From Sphingorhabdus_B arenilitoris (lineage in GTDB: Bacteria; Pseudomonadota; Alphaproteobacteria; Sphingomonadales; Sphingomonadaceae), in contig NZ_JBHSDH010000013.1 of assembly GCF_042651485.1 (NCBI RefSeq), positions 1,426,001 through 1,490,000 of the forward strand: a stretch of DNA of 64,000 nucleotides. Direction: 5' to 3'. Shown here in pieces: positions 33,704 to 42,053 of this stretch. The first letter of the stretch is position 1. Each line of letters begins with the position of its first letter. A model generated the notes under the pieces. The model saw nothing but the letters and a program-made list of their open reading frames with translations. It was not told the origin of the DNA and made no database searches. Position numbers and translations under genes: made by a program.

Positions 33704-35323
33704 ATGAATGCCTTGTTAGAACAGCTGAAACGCTATCGTTATTGGATTGCGCCTCTTATCGGGGCGCTCAGCGCTCTCGGATTTGCGCCCTATCATCTGT
33801 GGCCGGTAACGATCGCCGCCCTGGCGCTCCTCATTCATTTGCTTTCGGCGATGCCCACGCGCAAATCTGCCTTTATCCTGGGCTGGCTGTTTGGTGTGGG
33901 TCATTTCACGATTGGCAATGACTGGATCGCCATTGCCTTTACCTATCAAGCAACAATGCCGGTATGGCTGGGATATATCGCCGTATTTGCGCTCGCGCTC
34001 TATCTTGCAGTTTTCCCTGCCCTTGCCTGTATAGCAGCATGGAGCTGCGGCGATTATGTCCGCAAAAAAGGCGGTAATCCTACGATATGCTTCGTTTTAT
34101 CATTCAGCGCTTTTTGGATATTGACCGAATGGCTTCGCAGTTGGCTTTTCACCGGCTTTGCTTGGAACCCTCTGTCCGCCGCGATGCTGGGCACCAGCGG
34201 GGAATATGCGATGCGGACCATTGGCAGCTACGGCCTGTCGGGGCTTGTGATATTGGGCTCCGCGATGATCTGGGGGCTGATTGCATCCATGCTCAATGCC
34301 AATGGCAAGGCCATATTTGCCCGGCTGCTCGACTTGGTATTGCTGGCGATCGTCACAGGTTTTTTTGGTTGGATTGGCGCTGGCCATCGGATCGCCCAAA
34401 AAGGCGCCGGCACCCCGATCACGATAACTCAGCCGAATATAAGCCAGGCCGAAAAATATGAACCGGGCTATGATGCCATCAACTTCGCACGGCTTGCCCA
34501 ATATAGCCGCCCGTTAAAAGGCCAAGGACCGCGGTTGCTGTTATGGCCAGAGGCCGCGATCCCAGATTATCTGGAATCCGGCTATCCTTATCGGTTTTAT
34601 CAAGGCCAACCCGGAGATTCGGCGGTCGGCGCTCGGCAAAGATTAACGCAGTTGATGGGTGAAGGCGACATATTGATCACTGGCGGAGCCAAATTGGTTG
34701 TTGACGAAGAAGGACAGCTGATCGCCGCGCGCAATAGCATGATCACCCTGAATGATGCGGGCGATGTAATCGGTAGCTATGATAAATCACATCTGGTGCC
34801 TTATGGGGAATATTTGCCGATGTCCTGGCTGTTGACGCCCCTCGGCCTAGCGCGGCTAGTCCCGGGCGATCTTGATTTTTGGCCGGGGCCGGGACCGCAG
34901 ACATTAAAGCTTGGCCCAGGACGCCCGAATGTCGGCTTTCAAATTTGTTACGAAATCATTTTTTCTGGTCAGGTCGTCGACCGCGCCAACCGGCCTGATT
35001 TCATCTTCAATTCTTCCAATGACGCTTGGTTTGGTCCGTCCGGCCCGCCGCAGCATCTGGCACAGGCGCGGATGCGGGCAATCGAAGAGGGGCTGCCGGT
35101 CATCCGTGCGACACCGACCGGCATCAGCGCGATAATCGACAGCAATGGCCGCATATTGAAAAGCCTGCCACTGGGTTCAGCCGGGCGTATCGACGGTACA
35201 TTGCCCGCCGCCGACAGTCCGACGATATTTGCGCGATATGGAAATGTCATGCCCGTCTGCTTGGCGCTGTTCATGCTTATTTTCGCATTCTTGCCTGTTG
35301 TCTCGGCTCGCAAATCGCGCTAA
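33704..35323 (+). CDS. lnt: Apolipoprotein N-acyltransferase
   Basis: 539-residue inner-membrane enzyme that adds the third acyl chain to lipoproteins. N-terminal half: about seven membrane segments. C-terminal nitrilase-like domain with the catalytic triad: Glu in LWPEAAIPDY, Lys in YDKSHLVPYGEYLP and Cys in GFQICYEIIF. The start at 33704 is an ATG; a GTG at 33692 is an alternative with AAGG upstream. It precedes metK by 52 bases. It would complete lipoproteins such as the fasciclin and bufferin-like proteins. Confidence 0.95.
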   Translation: MNALLEQLKRYRYWIAPLIGALSALGFAPYHLWPVTIAALALLIHLLSAMPTRKSAFILGWLFGVGHFTIGNDWIAIAFTYQATMPVWLGYIAVFALALYLAVFPALACIAAWSCGDYVRKKGGNPTICFVLSFSAFWILTEWLRSWLFTGFAWNPLSAAMLGTSGEYAMRTIGSYGLSGLVILGSAMIWGLIASMLNANGKAIFARLLDLVLLAIVTGFFGWIGAGHRIAQKGAGTPITITQPNISQAEKYEPGYDAINFARLAQYSRPLKGQGPRLLLWPEAAIPDYLESGYPYRFYQGQPGDSAVGARQRLTQLMGEGDILITGGAKLVVDEEGQLIAARNSMITLNDAGDVIGSYDKSHLVPYGEYLPMSWLLTPLGLARLVPGDLDFWPGPGPQTLKLGPGRPNVGFQICYEIIFSGQVVDRANRPDFIFNSSNDAWFGPSGPPQHLAQARMRAIEEGLPVIRATPTGISAIIDSNGRILKSLPLGSAGRIDGTLPAADSPTIFARYGNVMPVCLALFMLIFAFLPVVSARKSR

Positions 35324-35375
35324 AGGGCCCCAAACAACACATAAAGCTTTCTTTATATCATATAGGACACCCCCA

Positions 35376-36599
35376 ATGCGCTCTAGCTTCTTATTCACTT
35401 CTGAATCCGTATCCGAAGGTCATCCTGATAAGGTTTCGGACCAGATTTCGGATGCGGTCGTCGATCTTTTCCTGTCAAAAGATCCCGAAGCGCGCGTTGC
35501 TTGCGAAACATTGACCACGACCAACCGCGTTGTTCTGGCCGGAGAAATCCGCTGCAAGGGTGTCTTTGAAAATGATGCTTGGGCGGATGGCGCTCTGGCA
35601 GAAATTGAGGCGGTTGTTCGTAAAACCGTGAAAGAAATCGGTTATGAGCAGGATGGTTTCCACTGGGAAACGTTCAGCTTTGAAAATCATCTCCATGGTC
35701 AATCGGCGCATATCGCGCAGGGTGTTGACGCGAGCGGCAACAAGGATGAGGGCGCAGGCGATCAGGGCATTATGTTCGGCTACGCGTCCGACGAAACACC
35801 CGATCTGATGCCCGCAACATTGGATTTCAGCCACAAGATTCTGGCCCAAATGGCCGCCGACCGCAAATCGGGCAAAGTGTCATTTCTGGAACCCGACGCA
35901 AAAAGTCAGGTTACTTTACGCTACGAAAATGAAAAGCCCGTTGAGGCAACCGCCCTGGTGGTATCAACGCAGCATGCTCCCGGATATTTTTTCCACAATG
36001 GCGAAGGCGACGAAGCCAAATATGGCGAGCTGCGCGATTATGTAATGGGCGTATTCCACAGCGTGCTGCCCGACGGATTTATCACTGACAAAACCGAAAT
36101 CCACGTAAACCCGACTGGCCGTTTTGAAATTGGCGGCCCTGATGGCGATGCGGGTTTGACCGGACGCAAAATCATCGTCGACACGTATGGCGGTGCCAGC
36201 CCGCATGGCGGCGGCGCTTTTTCGGGCAAAGACCCCACCAAAGTTGACCGGTCAGCCGCGTATGTCACCCGGTACCTTGCGAAAAACATCGTTGCAGCAG
36301 GGCTGGCCCGCCGCTGCACCATCCAATTAAGCTACGCCATTGGCGTTGCACACCCATTATCGGTTTACGTCGACTTGCATGGCACCGCGAAAGAAGGCGT
36401 TACCGAAGATGCGGTTGAGGCAGCCATTCCGTCGCTCATCAACCTGACGCCGCGCGGCATCCGGGAGCATTTGGGGCTGAATAAACCCATTTACCGCAAA
36501 AGCGCGGCTTACGGTCATTTTGGACGTGCAGCCGAAGGTGATTTCTTCCCATGGGAAAAAACCGATCTGGTGGACAAGCTCAACGCTGCGCTATCATAA
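35376..36599 (+). CDS. metK: S-adenosylmethionine synthetase
   Basis: 407-residue enzyme making SAM from methionine and ATP. Motifs: FTSESVSEGHPDKVSDQISDA (methionine/ATP site), GAGDQGIMFGYA, and GGGAFSGKDPTKVDRSAAY. The ATG at 35376 follows TAGGACACCCCCA and matches the universal N-terminus; an in-frame extension to 35229 overlaps lnt and is rejected. I see no SAM riboswitch in the 52-base leader. The 3' end carries two hairpins. Confidence 0.97.
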   Translation: MRSSFLFTSESVSEGHPDKVSDQISDAVVDLFLSKDPEARVACETLTTTNRVVLAGEIRCKGVFENDAWADGALAEIEAVVRKTVKEIGYEQDGFHWETFSFENHLHGQSAHIAQGVDASGNKDEGAGDQGIMFGYASDETPDLMPATLDFSHKILAQMAADRKSGKVSFLEPDAKSQVTLRYENEKPVEATALVVSTQHAPGYFFHNGEGDEAKYGELRDYVMGVFHSVLPDGFITDKTEIHVNPTGRFEIGGPDGDAGLTGRKIIVDTYGGASPHGGGAFSGKDPTKVDRSAAYVTRYLAKNIVAAGLARRCTIQLSYAIGVAHPLSVYVDLHGTAKEGVTEDAVEAAIPSLINLTPRGIREHLGLNKPIYRKSAAYGHFGRAAEGDFFPWEKTDLVDKLNAALS

Positions 36600-36604
36600 G
36601 CACT

Positions 36605-36652
36605 GGCGCCAGCAGCGCCGGATAGGGCTAGGTCAGGACGTAAGCGTCCTGA
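36605..36652. repeat. Two hairpins at the metK/GGDEF junction, one related to the 3'-end repeat
   Basis: GGCGC-CAGCA-GCGCC (36605-36619) is followed by TCAGGACG-TAAG-CGTCCTGA (36633-36652), a perfect 8-bp stem with a 4-base loop. The second contains CTAGGTCAGGAC, matching much of the TTAGGGTCAGGACCTAA element. It lies between the convergent metK and GGDEF genes. No T-tract. Confidence 0.55.
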
Positions 36653-36654
36653 AG

Positions 36655-37860
36655 CTACATCACGCTGATATTGGCCGCGCGCTTTTCCTTTTGTGATGGG
36701 CGCGGCAGGATCATGCTTTCATCGGCGTCGGGTAAACTGTCCCCTTCCGCGATACGAAGCCGATTGCGCCCGGCATCCTTCGCCGCATAAAGCGCGACAT
36801 CAGCGCGCCGGATCAGGCGCTTCATCGGTTCATCGGGCCGCGTGAATGCAAGGCCAAAACTGGCGGTAACGCGCCGGTCATCGGGCATACCTTCATGCTT
36901 CAGCAATGATAGCGCGACGCGTAAATGTTCAGCGACCAGAAATGCCGCCGGGCTGCTTTCCATATTGAACAGGAACACAAATTCCTCCCCGCCCGACCGC
37001 GATGCCTGCCCATGTTGTTGCATGATTTGGGTCACAGTATGACCGATATTGGCGAGCACCGTATCCCCAACATCATGTCCAAATTCGTCATTCACCGATT
37101 TGAAATGGTCAATATCAAACAGCAAAACCGCCCGCCCCGGCTGCCTGAGCTTATCTGGATCAGCATCCATGTCACGAAAAATATTGGACATGCCGCGCCG
37201 GTTCAATAAGCCTGTCAATGGGTCCGCCAGCGCCTCTTTTTGATGTTGTTCAACAAGGTCAGCTCCCAAAGCGACAAAAATGATATTCGCGCCAATAACA
37301 CTTAAGATGGAGCTGCTTAAATATAAAACCGCCGTATAGAAATCATAGCTATATTGCATAGGCGCTGGCGCAATATCCATGATGATGATCATCGGACGCA
37401 TTACAAAAACGCCCACGCATAACAAGTTGAACCAGAATAATAAATTATGCGTATATTGGCCGCGATGATGTTTCAAAACCATGGCGCCGCACATCAATAT
37501 GCCTGCGGAGATCCAATCCATGAGAACAGCTTGAACTGGCGTTATGTCGGTCGCATTGACAACCGCCATACCAATGCAGAATAAGGCGCCTATCATTTTC
37601 AAATTTGGCTTGGCCTGAGTGCGGCTGCTGTAAGCCATGACAACGCAGATACAGCTGCCCCAAAAAGCCGCAGGGGCCAATGATGTAGCGTAAAAACTTG
37701 CCAGGAGTGACCGATATTGATCGGCCACTTGCGCTATGATGCCGAACAAAAAGGTCGCAGAGATCCAACCGGCCGCCTTCATTTGACGGTTGGTGAAATA
37801 GATCGTCATGAAACCTATAAAAAACAATAGGGTAATCATTGCGATCAACAAATTGAACAT
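36655..37860 (-). CDS. Membrane diguanylate cyclase (GGDEF)
   Basis: 401-residue protein. Residues 1-190 form about six membrane helices. The GGDEF domain starts at ALADPLTGLLNRRGM and has an active-site SGGEEF, so it should make c-di-GMP. The segment before it (QQHGQASR) lacks the RxxD inhibitory site, so product inhibition is probably absent. A second in-frame start is the GTG at 37872; the ATG at 37860 has AGGGTGG at correct spacing. Divergent from trmB across 150 bases that contain two palindromes. Confidence 0.9.
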   Translation of the reverse strand: MFNLLIAMITLLFFIGFMTIYFTNRQMKAAGWISATFLFGIIAQVADQYRSLLASFYATSLAPAAFWGSCICVVMAYSSRTQAKPNLKMIGALFCIGMAVVNATDITPVQAVLMDWISAGILMCGAMVLKHHRGQYTHNLLFWFNLLCVGVFVMRPMIIIMDIAPAPMQYSYDFYTAVLYLSSSILSVIGANIIFVALGADLVEQHQKEALADPLTGLLNRRGMSNIFRDMDADPDKLRQPGRAVLLFDIDHFKSVNDEFGHDVGDTVLANIGHTVTQIMQQHGQASRSGGEEFVFLFNMESSPAAFLVAEHLRVALSLLKHEGMPDDRRVTASFGLAFTRPDEPMKRLIRRADVALYAAKDAGRNRLRIAEGDSLPDADESMILPRPSQKEKRAANISVM

Positions 37861-37894
37861 CAGCAAATCCACCCTGCGGCATTAGCCAGTAAAG

Positions 37895-37922
37895 CCCAAT
37901 ATTGGGTTAACGATTGCGTTAA
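37895..37922. promoter_or_regulatory. Two adjacent perfect palindromes between GGDEF and trmB
   Basis: CCCAATATTGGG (37895-37906) is joined directly to TTAACG-ATTG-CGTTAA (37907-37922). They lie 35-62 bp upstream of the GGDEF start, in the divergent promoter region, and may be binding sites for one or two dimeric regulators. Confidence 0.45.
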
Positions 37923-38011
37923 TGTGGTCGACCTCCCATCGTTTAGTCAGAGCACGGCTGCCCTCCCGCAATGCTCTTGCCAAAATTGTCATAAAGTTTA
38001 TGCGCGGGGCT

Positions 38012-38722
38012 ATGACTGCTTATAAATCCGGTGATCCAACGACATTGAACCGCCTATATGGCCGCACCAAGGGCAAAAAGCTGCGCGGCTTTCAATCCGA
38101 CCTGATGGACGAGCTGTTGCCAAAAGCGAGCGTGCCTGAACAAGGCCCGATTACGGCAAAAGCCTTATTTGGCGCCGACAAACCGCTGCATTTCGAAATT
38201 GGCTTTGGCAGCGGCGAACATATGGCAACCCGGGCCGATATGCTGCCCGACCATGGATTTATCGGTTGCGAGCCATATGAAAATGGCGTGGCGGCGGCGC
38301 TGGCGCATATAGATAATTTCAATGATCTTGGACCGCTGGGCAACGTACGTTTGCATATGGGCAATGCGCTGGAGGTGCTGGCGCGTATTCCCGATGGCGC
38401 GCTCAGCTTCGTCTACCTGCTCCATCCCGATCCCTGGCCGAAGGCGCGTCACGCCAAACGGCGTATGATGAATGATGGCCCGGTAAACATGATTGCAGCC
38501 AAGTTAAAACCGGGCGGTGAATTTCGTTTTGGCACCGATCACCCGGTGTATCTGCGCCATGCATTGATGGTGATGCAGCGGCACCGCGACCAGTTTATGT
38601 GGATGTGCAACCAGGCCGATAATTTCTTGAATCGGCCTAGCGGCTGGCCCGAAACCCGTTACGAAGCAAAGGCGCGGCGGCAAGGGCATGAAGTCTGGTA
38701 TTTCCGATACCGGCGTTATTGA
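38012..38722 (+). CDS. trmB: tRNA (guanine-N7)-methyltransferase
   Basis: 236-residue SAM-dependent enzyme forming m7G46 in tRNA. Seen: SAM-binding EIGFGSGEHMA, and the RNA/catalytic motif HPDPWPKARHAKRRMM. The C-terminus ends in the conserved VWYFRYRRY region. The start at 38012 fits the family; the frame remains open to 37922 but without family features. Confidence 0.95.
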   Translation: MTAYKSGDPTTLNRLYGRTKGKKLRGFQSDLMDELLPKASVPEQGPITAKALFGADKPLHFEIGFGSGEHMATRADMLPDHGFIGCEPYENGVAAALAHIDNFNDLGPLGNVRLHMGNALEVLARIPDGALSFVYLLHPDPWPKARHAKRRMMNDGPVNMIAAKLKPGGEFRFGTDHPVYLRHALMVMQRHRDQFMWMCNQADNFLNRPSGWPETRYEAKARRQGHEVWYFRYRRY

Positions 38723-38760
38723 ACGAGCATCGTTGCTGCCGTCACAGCAGTGTGCGGCCA

Positions 38761-39312
38761 TCAATGCGCCGAATTACTAGCCTCAACTTTTTCGACCCAT
38801 TCGGGGAAAAAACTGGGTTCGCGTTTCGACCATCCCGGCGCGGTTGCCGCCGCTTCGCTAATCGATTGCAGCAATTTTTTGCGGGCCTCAGGCGGCAAAT
38901 GCGGCATCGATGCCGCTGCGCAAAATGTTGCAGGTAGCCATGGACGGGCCTCCGCCGCGATGAGCCGTTCATATAGGAAACGATAGGCCGCAAAGCTGTC
39001 CATCCGACCTTGCGCCAGATCAAAAGCCGATATGGTGACCAGCGACGCGAAAAAATCCTCTGCCGCCTCAATCGAACTGCTTTTGGGCAGTTTTTCACGG
39101 ATGCCGGGCAAGCGCCGATATATTTTCTGCTGCGCCAATATGCTACCCGCCTCGGCAGCATCGCGTGACCATAGCGCGACCGCGTCAATCCGATCAAACG
39201 CCACGTCCAGCGACCTGCGAATATAGCGCTGTGCCGATGCACTAAAGCTCGCAAATTCCTTGATTTCGGCCAAAGTCAAAAGCCCCGGCGTATTTCGATT
39301 ACCGCTCGTCAT
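38761..39312 (-). CDS. Protein of unknown function, all-helical
   Basis: 183-residue soluble protein, predicted mostly helical. N-terminus: NTPGLLTLAEIKEFASFSASAQRYI; no signal peptide, no cysteine motif, one Cys near residue 128. Several Ala/Leu/Arg-rich helices follow, the last with PPEARKKLLQSISEAA. I recognise no family; possibly restricted to sphingomonads. CAGGGATAT precedes the ATG. Its 150-base upstream region, shared with the divergent LytS gene, carries a CtrA-like site. Confidence 0.65.
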   Translation of the reverse strand: MTSGNRNTPGLLTLAEIKEFASFSASAQRYIRRSLDVAFDRIDAVALWSRDAAEAGSILAQQKIYRRLPGIREKLPKSSSIEAAEDFFASLVTISAFDLAQGRMDSFAAYRFLYERLIAAEARPWLPATFCAAASMPHLPPEARKKLLQSISEAAATAPGWSKREPSFFPEWVEKVEASNSAH

Positions 39313-39357
39313 AATCCATATCCCTGTTTCATGCAGATAAAGCGTGCCATAAACTTG

Positions 39358-39373
39358 GTTAGCAAATGGTTAA
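39358..39373 (-). promoter_or_regulatory. CtrA-like box in the divergent promoter of the unknown gene and LytS
   Basis: Minus-strand TTAA-CCATTTG-CTAAC (39373 to 39358) matches the Caulobacter CtrA consensus TTAA-N7-TTAAC at all but one base. It lies 46-61 bp upstream of the unknown gene at 39312. Regulation by CtrA is inference. Confidence 0.4.
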
Positions 39374-39446
39374 TGGCGGCGATGTTCGACCAATATGCCC
39401 CCGGTTTCGATGAAAGTCGGTTTCTGCGCCGGAATGCTATCCCAAA

Positions 39447-40604
39447 ATGCAAGAAATAGGCTATCACAAAGGTATGTTGTTAAGCCCGAAAAAGCGCAGT
39501 GCACTTGTCAGCCCGAAAATCGCATTTTTGACGATCATCGGGTTTTGGATCTTCCACGCGCTCATTGTGTCTTTGCGTGCGAGCGTTATGGATTTTCCTG
39601 CACAAGACGAATTAGCCGGGCGGCGCGTTGTCGTAACGATCGCGGGGATCGCCCTGACCTGGCTATTATACTTGTTCCTGCGCCTATTCGACAGAAAGCC
39701 GTTAATCGTGCGCGTGGCGGCGGCCTTTATTGCGTCCATTCCCATCGCCCTGATATTCGCTGCGGCCAATTATCTGATCTTCAACATTTACGATCCGGTC
39801 AGCCTTTTCGACGATGCCAATGGCGGTCCGGCTGCCGAAGAATTGGAAGACATTATTGCCGTCACACCGTTTCAGCAGATAGCCGAGGTGGCGATTACGC
39901 GCTATTTCTTTATCATCGCTTGGGCGCTGCTTTATCTAGCGGTGGGCAATGCCCGTGAAGTGCGCGAAGCAGAGCGTGTGGCATCGCGTTACGCACAGGC
40001 AGCGCAAAATGCCGAGCTGCGATCTTTGCGTTATCAGGTAAATCCCCATTTTCTATTCAATACGCTCAATTCGCTATCCAGCCTGATCATCAAAGGTCAA
40101 AATGACCGGGCCGAGGCAATGATTCATAATTTGTCCAATTTCTATCGCAACAGCCTGTCAAGTGACCCGTTAGAAGATGTGACTTTGTCAGAGGAAGTGG
40201 AGCTCCAAAAACTCTATCTGGATATTGAGATGGTCCGTTATCCAGAAAGACTGCGCACAAAAATCGACATTGAAGCATCGTTGGCTGACCTGCCCGTGCC
40301 TGCCCTGATCCTTCAACCTTTGGTCGAAAACGCAATCAAATATGGAGTGTCCCGTTCCAACAGGCCGGTTACCATAGAAATTGTCGCCCACAGCCATGAA
40401 GGCAACGCGATTATCCGCATTGAAGATGATGGCGACGCATTGGAACCATCTGATCAAAATCATGGTAACGGCATTGGCCTGCCCAATGTCAGGGACCGTT
40501 TAGAGGCGCGCTTTAGCAAAAGGGCGCGGATCGATACATTTAACAAGCCCGGCGGCGGATTCATTGCGACCATCACCATAGCATTGGAGGGTAGGAGGGT
40601 ATGA
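39447..40604 (+). CDS. LytS/YehU-type sensor histidine kinase
   Basis: 385-residue membrane kinase. N-terminal membrane domain (about residues 20-180) with four helices, then a short coiled region and the HisKA_7TM/His_kinase dimerisation box LRYQVNPHFLFNTLNSL, in which the His is the phosphate acceptor. The ATP-binding domain shows PLVENAIKYGVS (N box) and GNGIGLPNVRDRL (G box). Its stop overlaps the next gene's start (ATGA). The start at 39447 is uncertain; 39474 is also possible. The stimulus is unknown. Confidence 0.92.
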   Translation: MQEIGYHKGMLLSPKKRSALVSPKIAFLTIIGFWIFHALIVSLRASVMDFPAQDELAGRRVVVTIAGIALTWLLYLFLRLFDRKPLIVRVAAAFIASIPIALIFAAANYLIFNIYDPVSLFDDANGGPAAEELEDIIAVTPFQQIAEVAITRYFFIIAWALLYLAVGNAREVREAERVASRYAQAAQNAELRSLRYQVNPHFLFNTLNSLSSLIIKGQNDRAEAMIHNLSNFYRNSLSSDPLEDVTLSEEVELQKLYLDIEMVRYPERLRTKIDIEASLADLPVPALILQPLVENAIKYGVSRSNRPVTIEIVAHSHEGNAIIRIEDDGDALEPSDQNHGNGIGLPNVRDRLEARFSKRARIDTFNKPGGGFIATITIALEGRRV

Positions 40605-41362
40605 CAGAAGAACAAGCTGGCCGGTTGCGAACCATCATCGTCGATGATGAACCGCTTGCCGTCGAAAGGCTGCAAATATTATGTGCTGCGATCCCGGCAA
40701 TCGATTTGGTCGCGACGGCGAGCGACGGAGCCGCGGCGATCCGACTGGTGCAGGAATTGTCGCCCGACTTAATTTTCCTAGACATTGGAATGCCCAAAAT
40801 GGACGGGATGAGCGCGGCGCGCGCATTGTCGCTATTGCAACGCAAACCAGCCATTATTTTTGTGACCGCTTATGACAATTTTGCGGTCGAAGCCTTTGAC
40901 CTCGATATAGCCGACTATGTGCTGAAACCAGTTTCGGCCGAACGGTTGGAGCGAGCCATTGGCCGCGCGGCGGACGCGGCGGCCAGTGTGACCATGGGCG
41001 CTGAGCCAAAAGAGCCTGAAGATGAAAGCGATTATGCCAGCGAGTTTTGGGTATCGCATCGTTCTGAACTAATTCGGGTTGCGGCGATCGATATTGAACG
41101 CATTGAAGCCGAGCGGGATTATATGCGGCTGTTCACCGGGGGGCGCAGCTATTTGTTGCACCAAACAATTTCCACATTGGAACAACGGCTTGATCCCGAA
41201 AAATTCCTGCGCATCCACCGGAGTCATATTGTCCGACGCGACCTGATCAATGGTCTGCGCCATGAAGGCGGCGGCGTGTGGCACGCCTTGATGGACAACG
41301 ACGTTTCGATGCGCATTGGCCGTAAATATCTCGCCGATGTGAAAAAAATGGCTGGCAAATAA
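40601..41362 (+). CDS. LytTR-family response regulator
   Basis: 253-residue partner of the kinase. Receiver domain at residues 10-125 with VDDEP and the phosphoacceptor Asp in IFLDIGMPKMDG; an acidic linker; and a LytTR DNA-binding domain at 150-253 (IEAERDYMRLFTGGRSYLLHQ, FLRIHRSHIVRRDLI). LytTR proteins regulate secreted or membrane genes from paired direct repeats. The 41438 UrcA gene is the nearest candidate target on position alone. Confidence 0.93.
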   Translation: MTEEQAGRLRTIIVDDEPLAVERLQILCAAIPAIDLVATASDGAAAIRLVQELSPDLIFLDIGMPKMDGMSAARALSLLQRKPAIIFVTAYDNFAVEAFDLDIADYVLKPVSAERLERAIGRAADAAASVTMGAEPKEPEDESDYASEFWVSHRSELIRVAAIDIERIEAERDYMRLFTGGRSYLLHQTISTLEQRLDPEKFLRIHRSHIVRRDLINGLRHEGGGVWHALMDNDVSMRIGRKYLADVKKMAGK

Positions 41363-41372
41363 GGACGGCCTG

Positions 41373-41412
41373 AAAAAATTCGCCATTCCCCGATCAGGGG
41401 GAATAGCGAATT
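41373..41412 (-). terminator. Terminator of the UrcA gene (and possibly the LytTR gene)
   Basis: AATTCGCCATTCCCC (41377-41391) pairs with GGGGAATAGCGAATT (41398-41412) with one mismatch in 15 bp. On the minus strand the stem is followed by a run of six T residues (41373-41378), making a good terminator for the leftward gene; plus-strand readthrough from the LytTR gene may also be blocked. Confidence 0.85.
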
Positions 41413-41437
41413 CAATTTCGACAAAATCTATATCTTA

Positions 41438-41791
41438 TCAATTTCCCGCGACAACCATCTGACCAGATGCGAACCGGCCTTTGTTAAAATTGGCTATGGC
41501 AATTTTGGCGTCTTTCATGGCGCCTTCCATTGCCTGCGCTTTACATTGATTGGCAAGAGCTTTTTGTTGTAGCGTACGAGCGTAGCTGTCTTGGCAAACC
41601 ATCTTTACCGCATATTTGATCCGCGTTTCAAAACGCTGTTGGCCTTTAACGCTTGCCAGATCAAGATCACCATATTCCACGGTGCGGCTGATCGGTGTAA
41701 GTTCTGAAGAATCAGCAGCAGAAGCCGCCGAGGCCGCCAATAGCGAGAAGCCGGTAATGGCAAAGGGAGCTAATTTTTTAAGGGTCATCAT
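41438..41791 (-). CDS. UrcA-family exported protein
   Basis: 117-residue protein with a signal peptide (1-25, ending SAA-D) and the UrcA pattern: SRTVEYGDLDLASVKGQQRFETRIKYAVKMVCQD and a C-terminal helix MEGAMKDAKIAIANFN. Two cysteines (after MV and near QCKA) may pair. UrcA proteins are common in sphingomonads and Caulobacter, where the name comes from a metal-induced gene; the function is unknown. AAGGATT precedes the ATG. It ends at a strong terminator. Confidence 0.85.
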   Translation of the reverse strand: MMTLKKLAPFAITGFSLLAASAASAADSSELTPISRTVEYGDLDLASVKGQQRFETRIKYAVKMVCQDSYARTLQQKALANQCKAQAMEGAMKDAKIAIANFNKGRFASGQMVVAGN

Positions 41792-41848
41792 TTCGCAATC
41801 CTTGACTTTTTAGGTTCGCGGCAAAGCGCGATCCCGTGGGAGAGGGTT

Positions 41849-41894
41849 GCAGGCCGGTTCAAATAGCTGGGGAGCATTTTTAAGTCCGGCCTGC
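41849..41894. other. 9-bp inverted repeat in the UrcA-thiG intergenic region
   Basis: GCAGGCCGG (41849-41857) and CCGGCCTGC (41886-41894) with a 28-base loop. The 262-base stretch 41792-42053 between thiG and UrcA contains no gene that I can support. The repeat may be a leader structure of the UrcA transcript. Confidence 0.4.
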
Positions 41895-42053
41895 CATCTT
41901 GGGTTAGCCGAACTGTATTACAGACGCACTACAGCTTCGATAAGCTTCTGTGACTTTCCGTCAAAACGACGAACGACACGACCAACGACATAATCATGTC
42001 GACAAAAGTCCAATCATGTAATTTTTATTGCAGTTGATCGCCGCAAATCGGCA

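Noticed and set aside
35324..35375. Possible SAM riboswitch ahead of metK
   Set aside because: The leader is only 52 bases and shows no SAM-II or SAM-I core; no candidate structure found.
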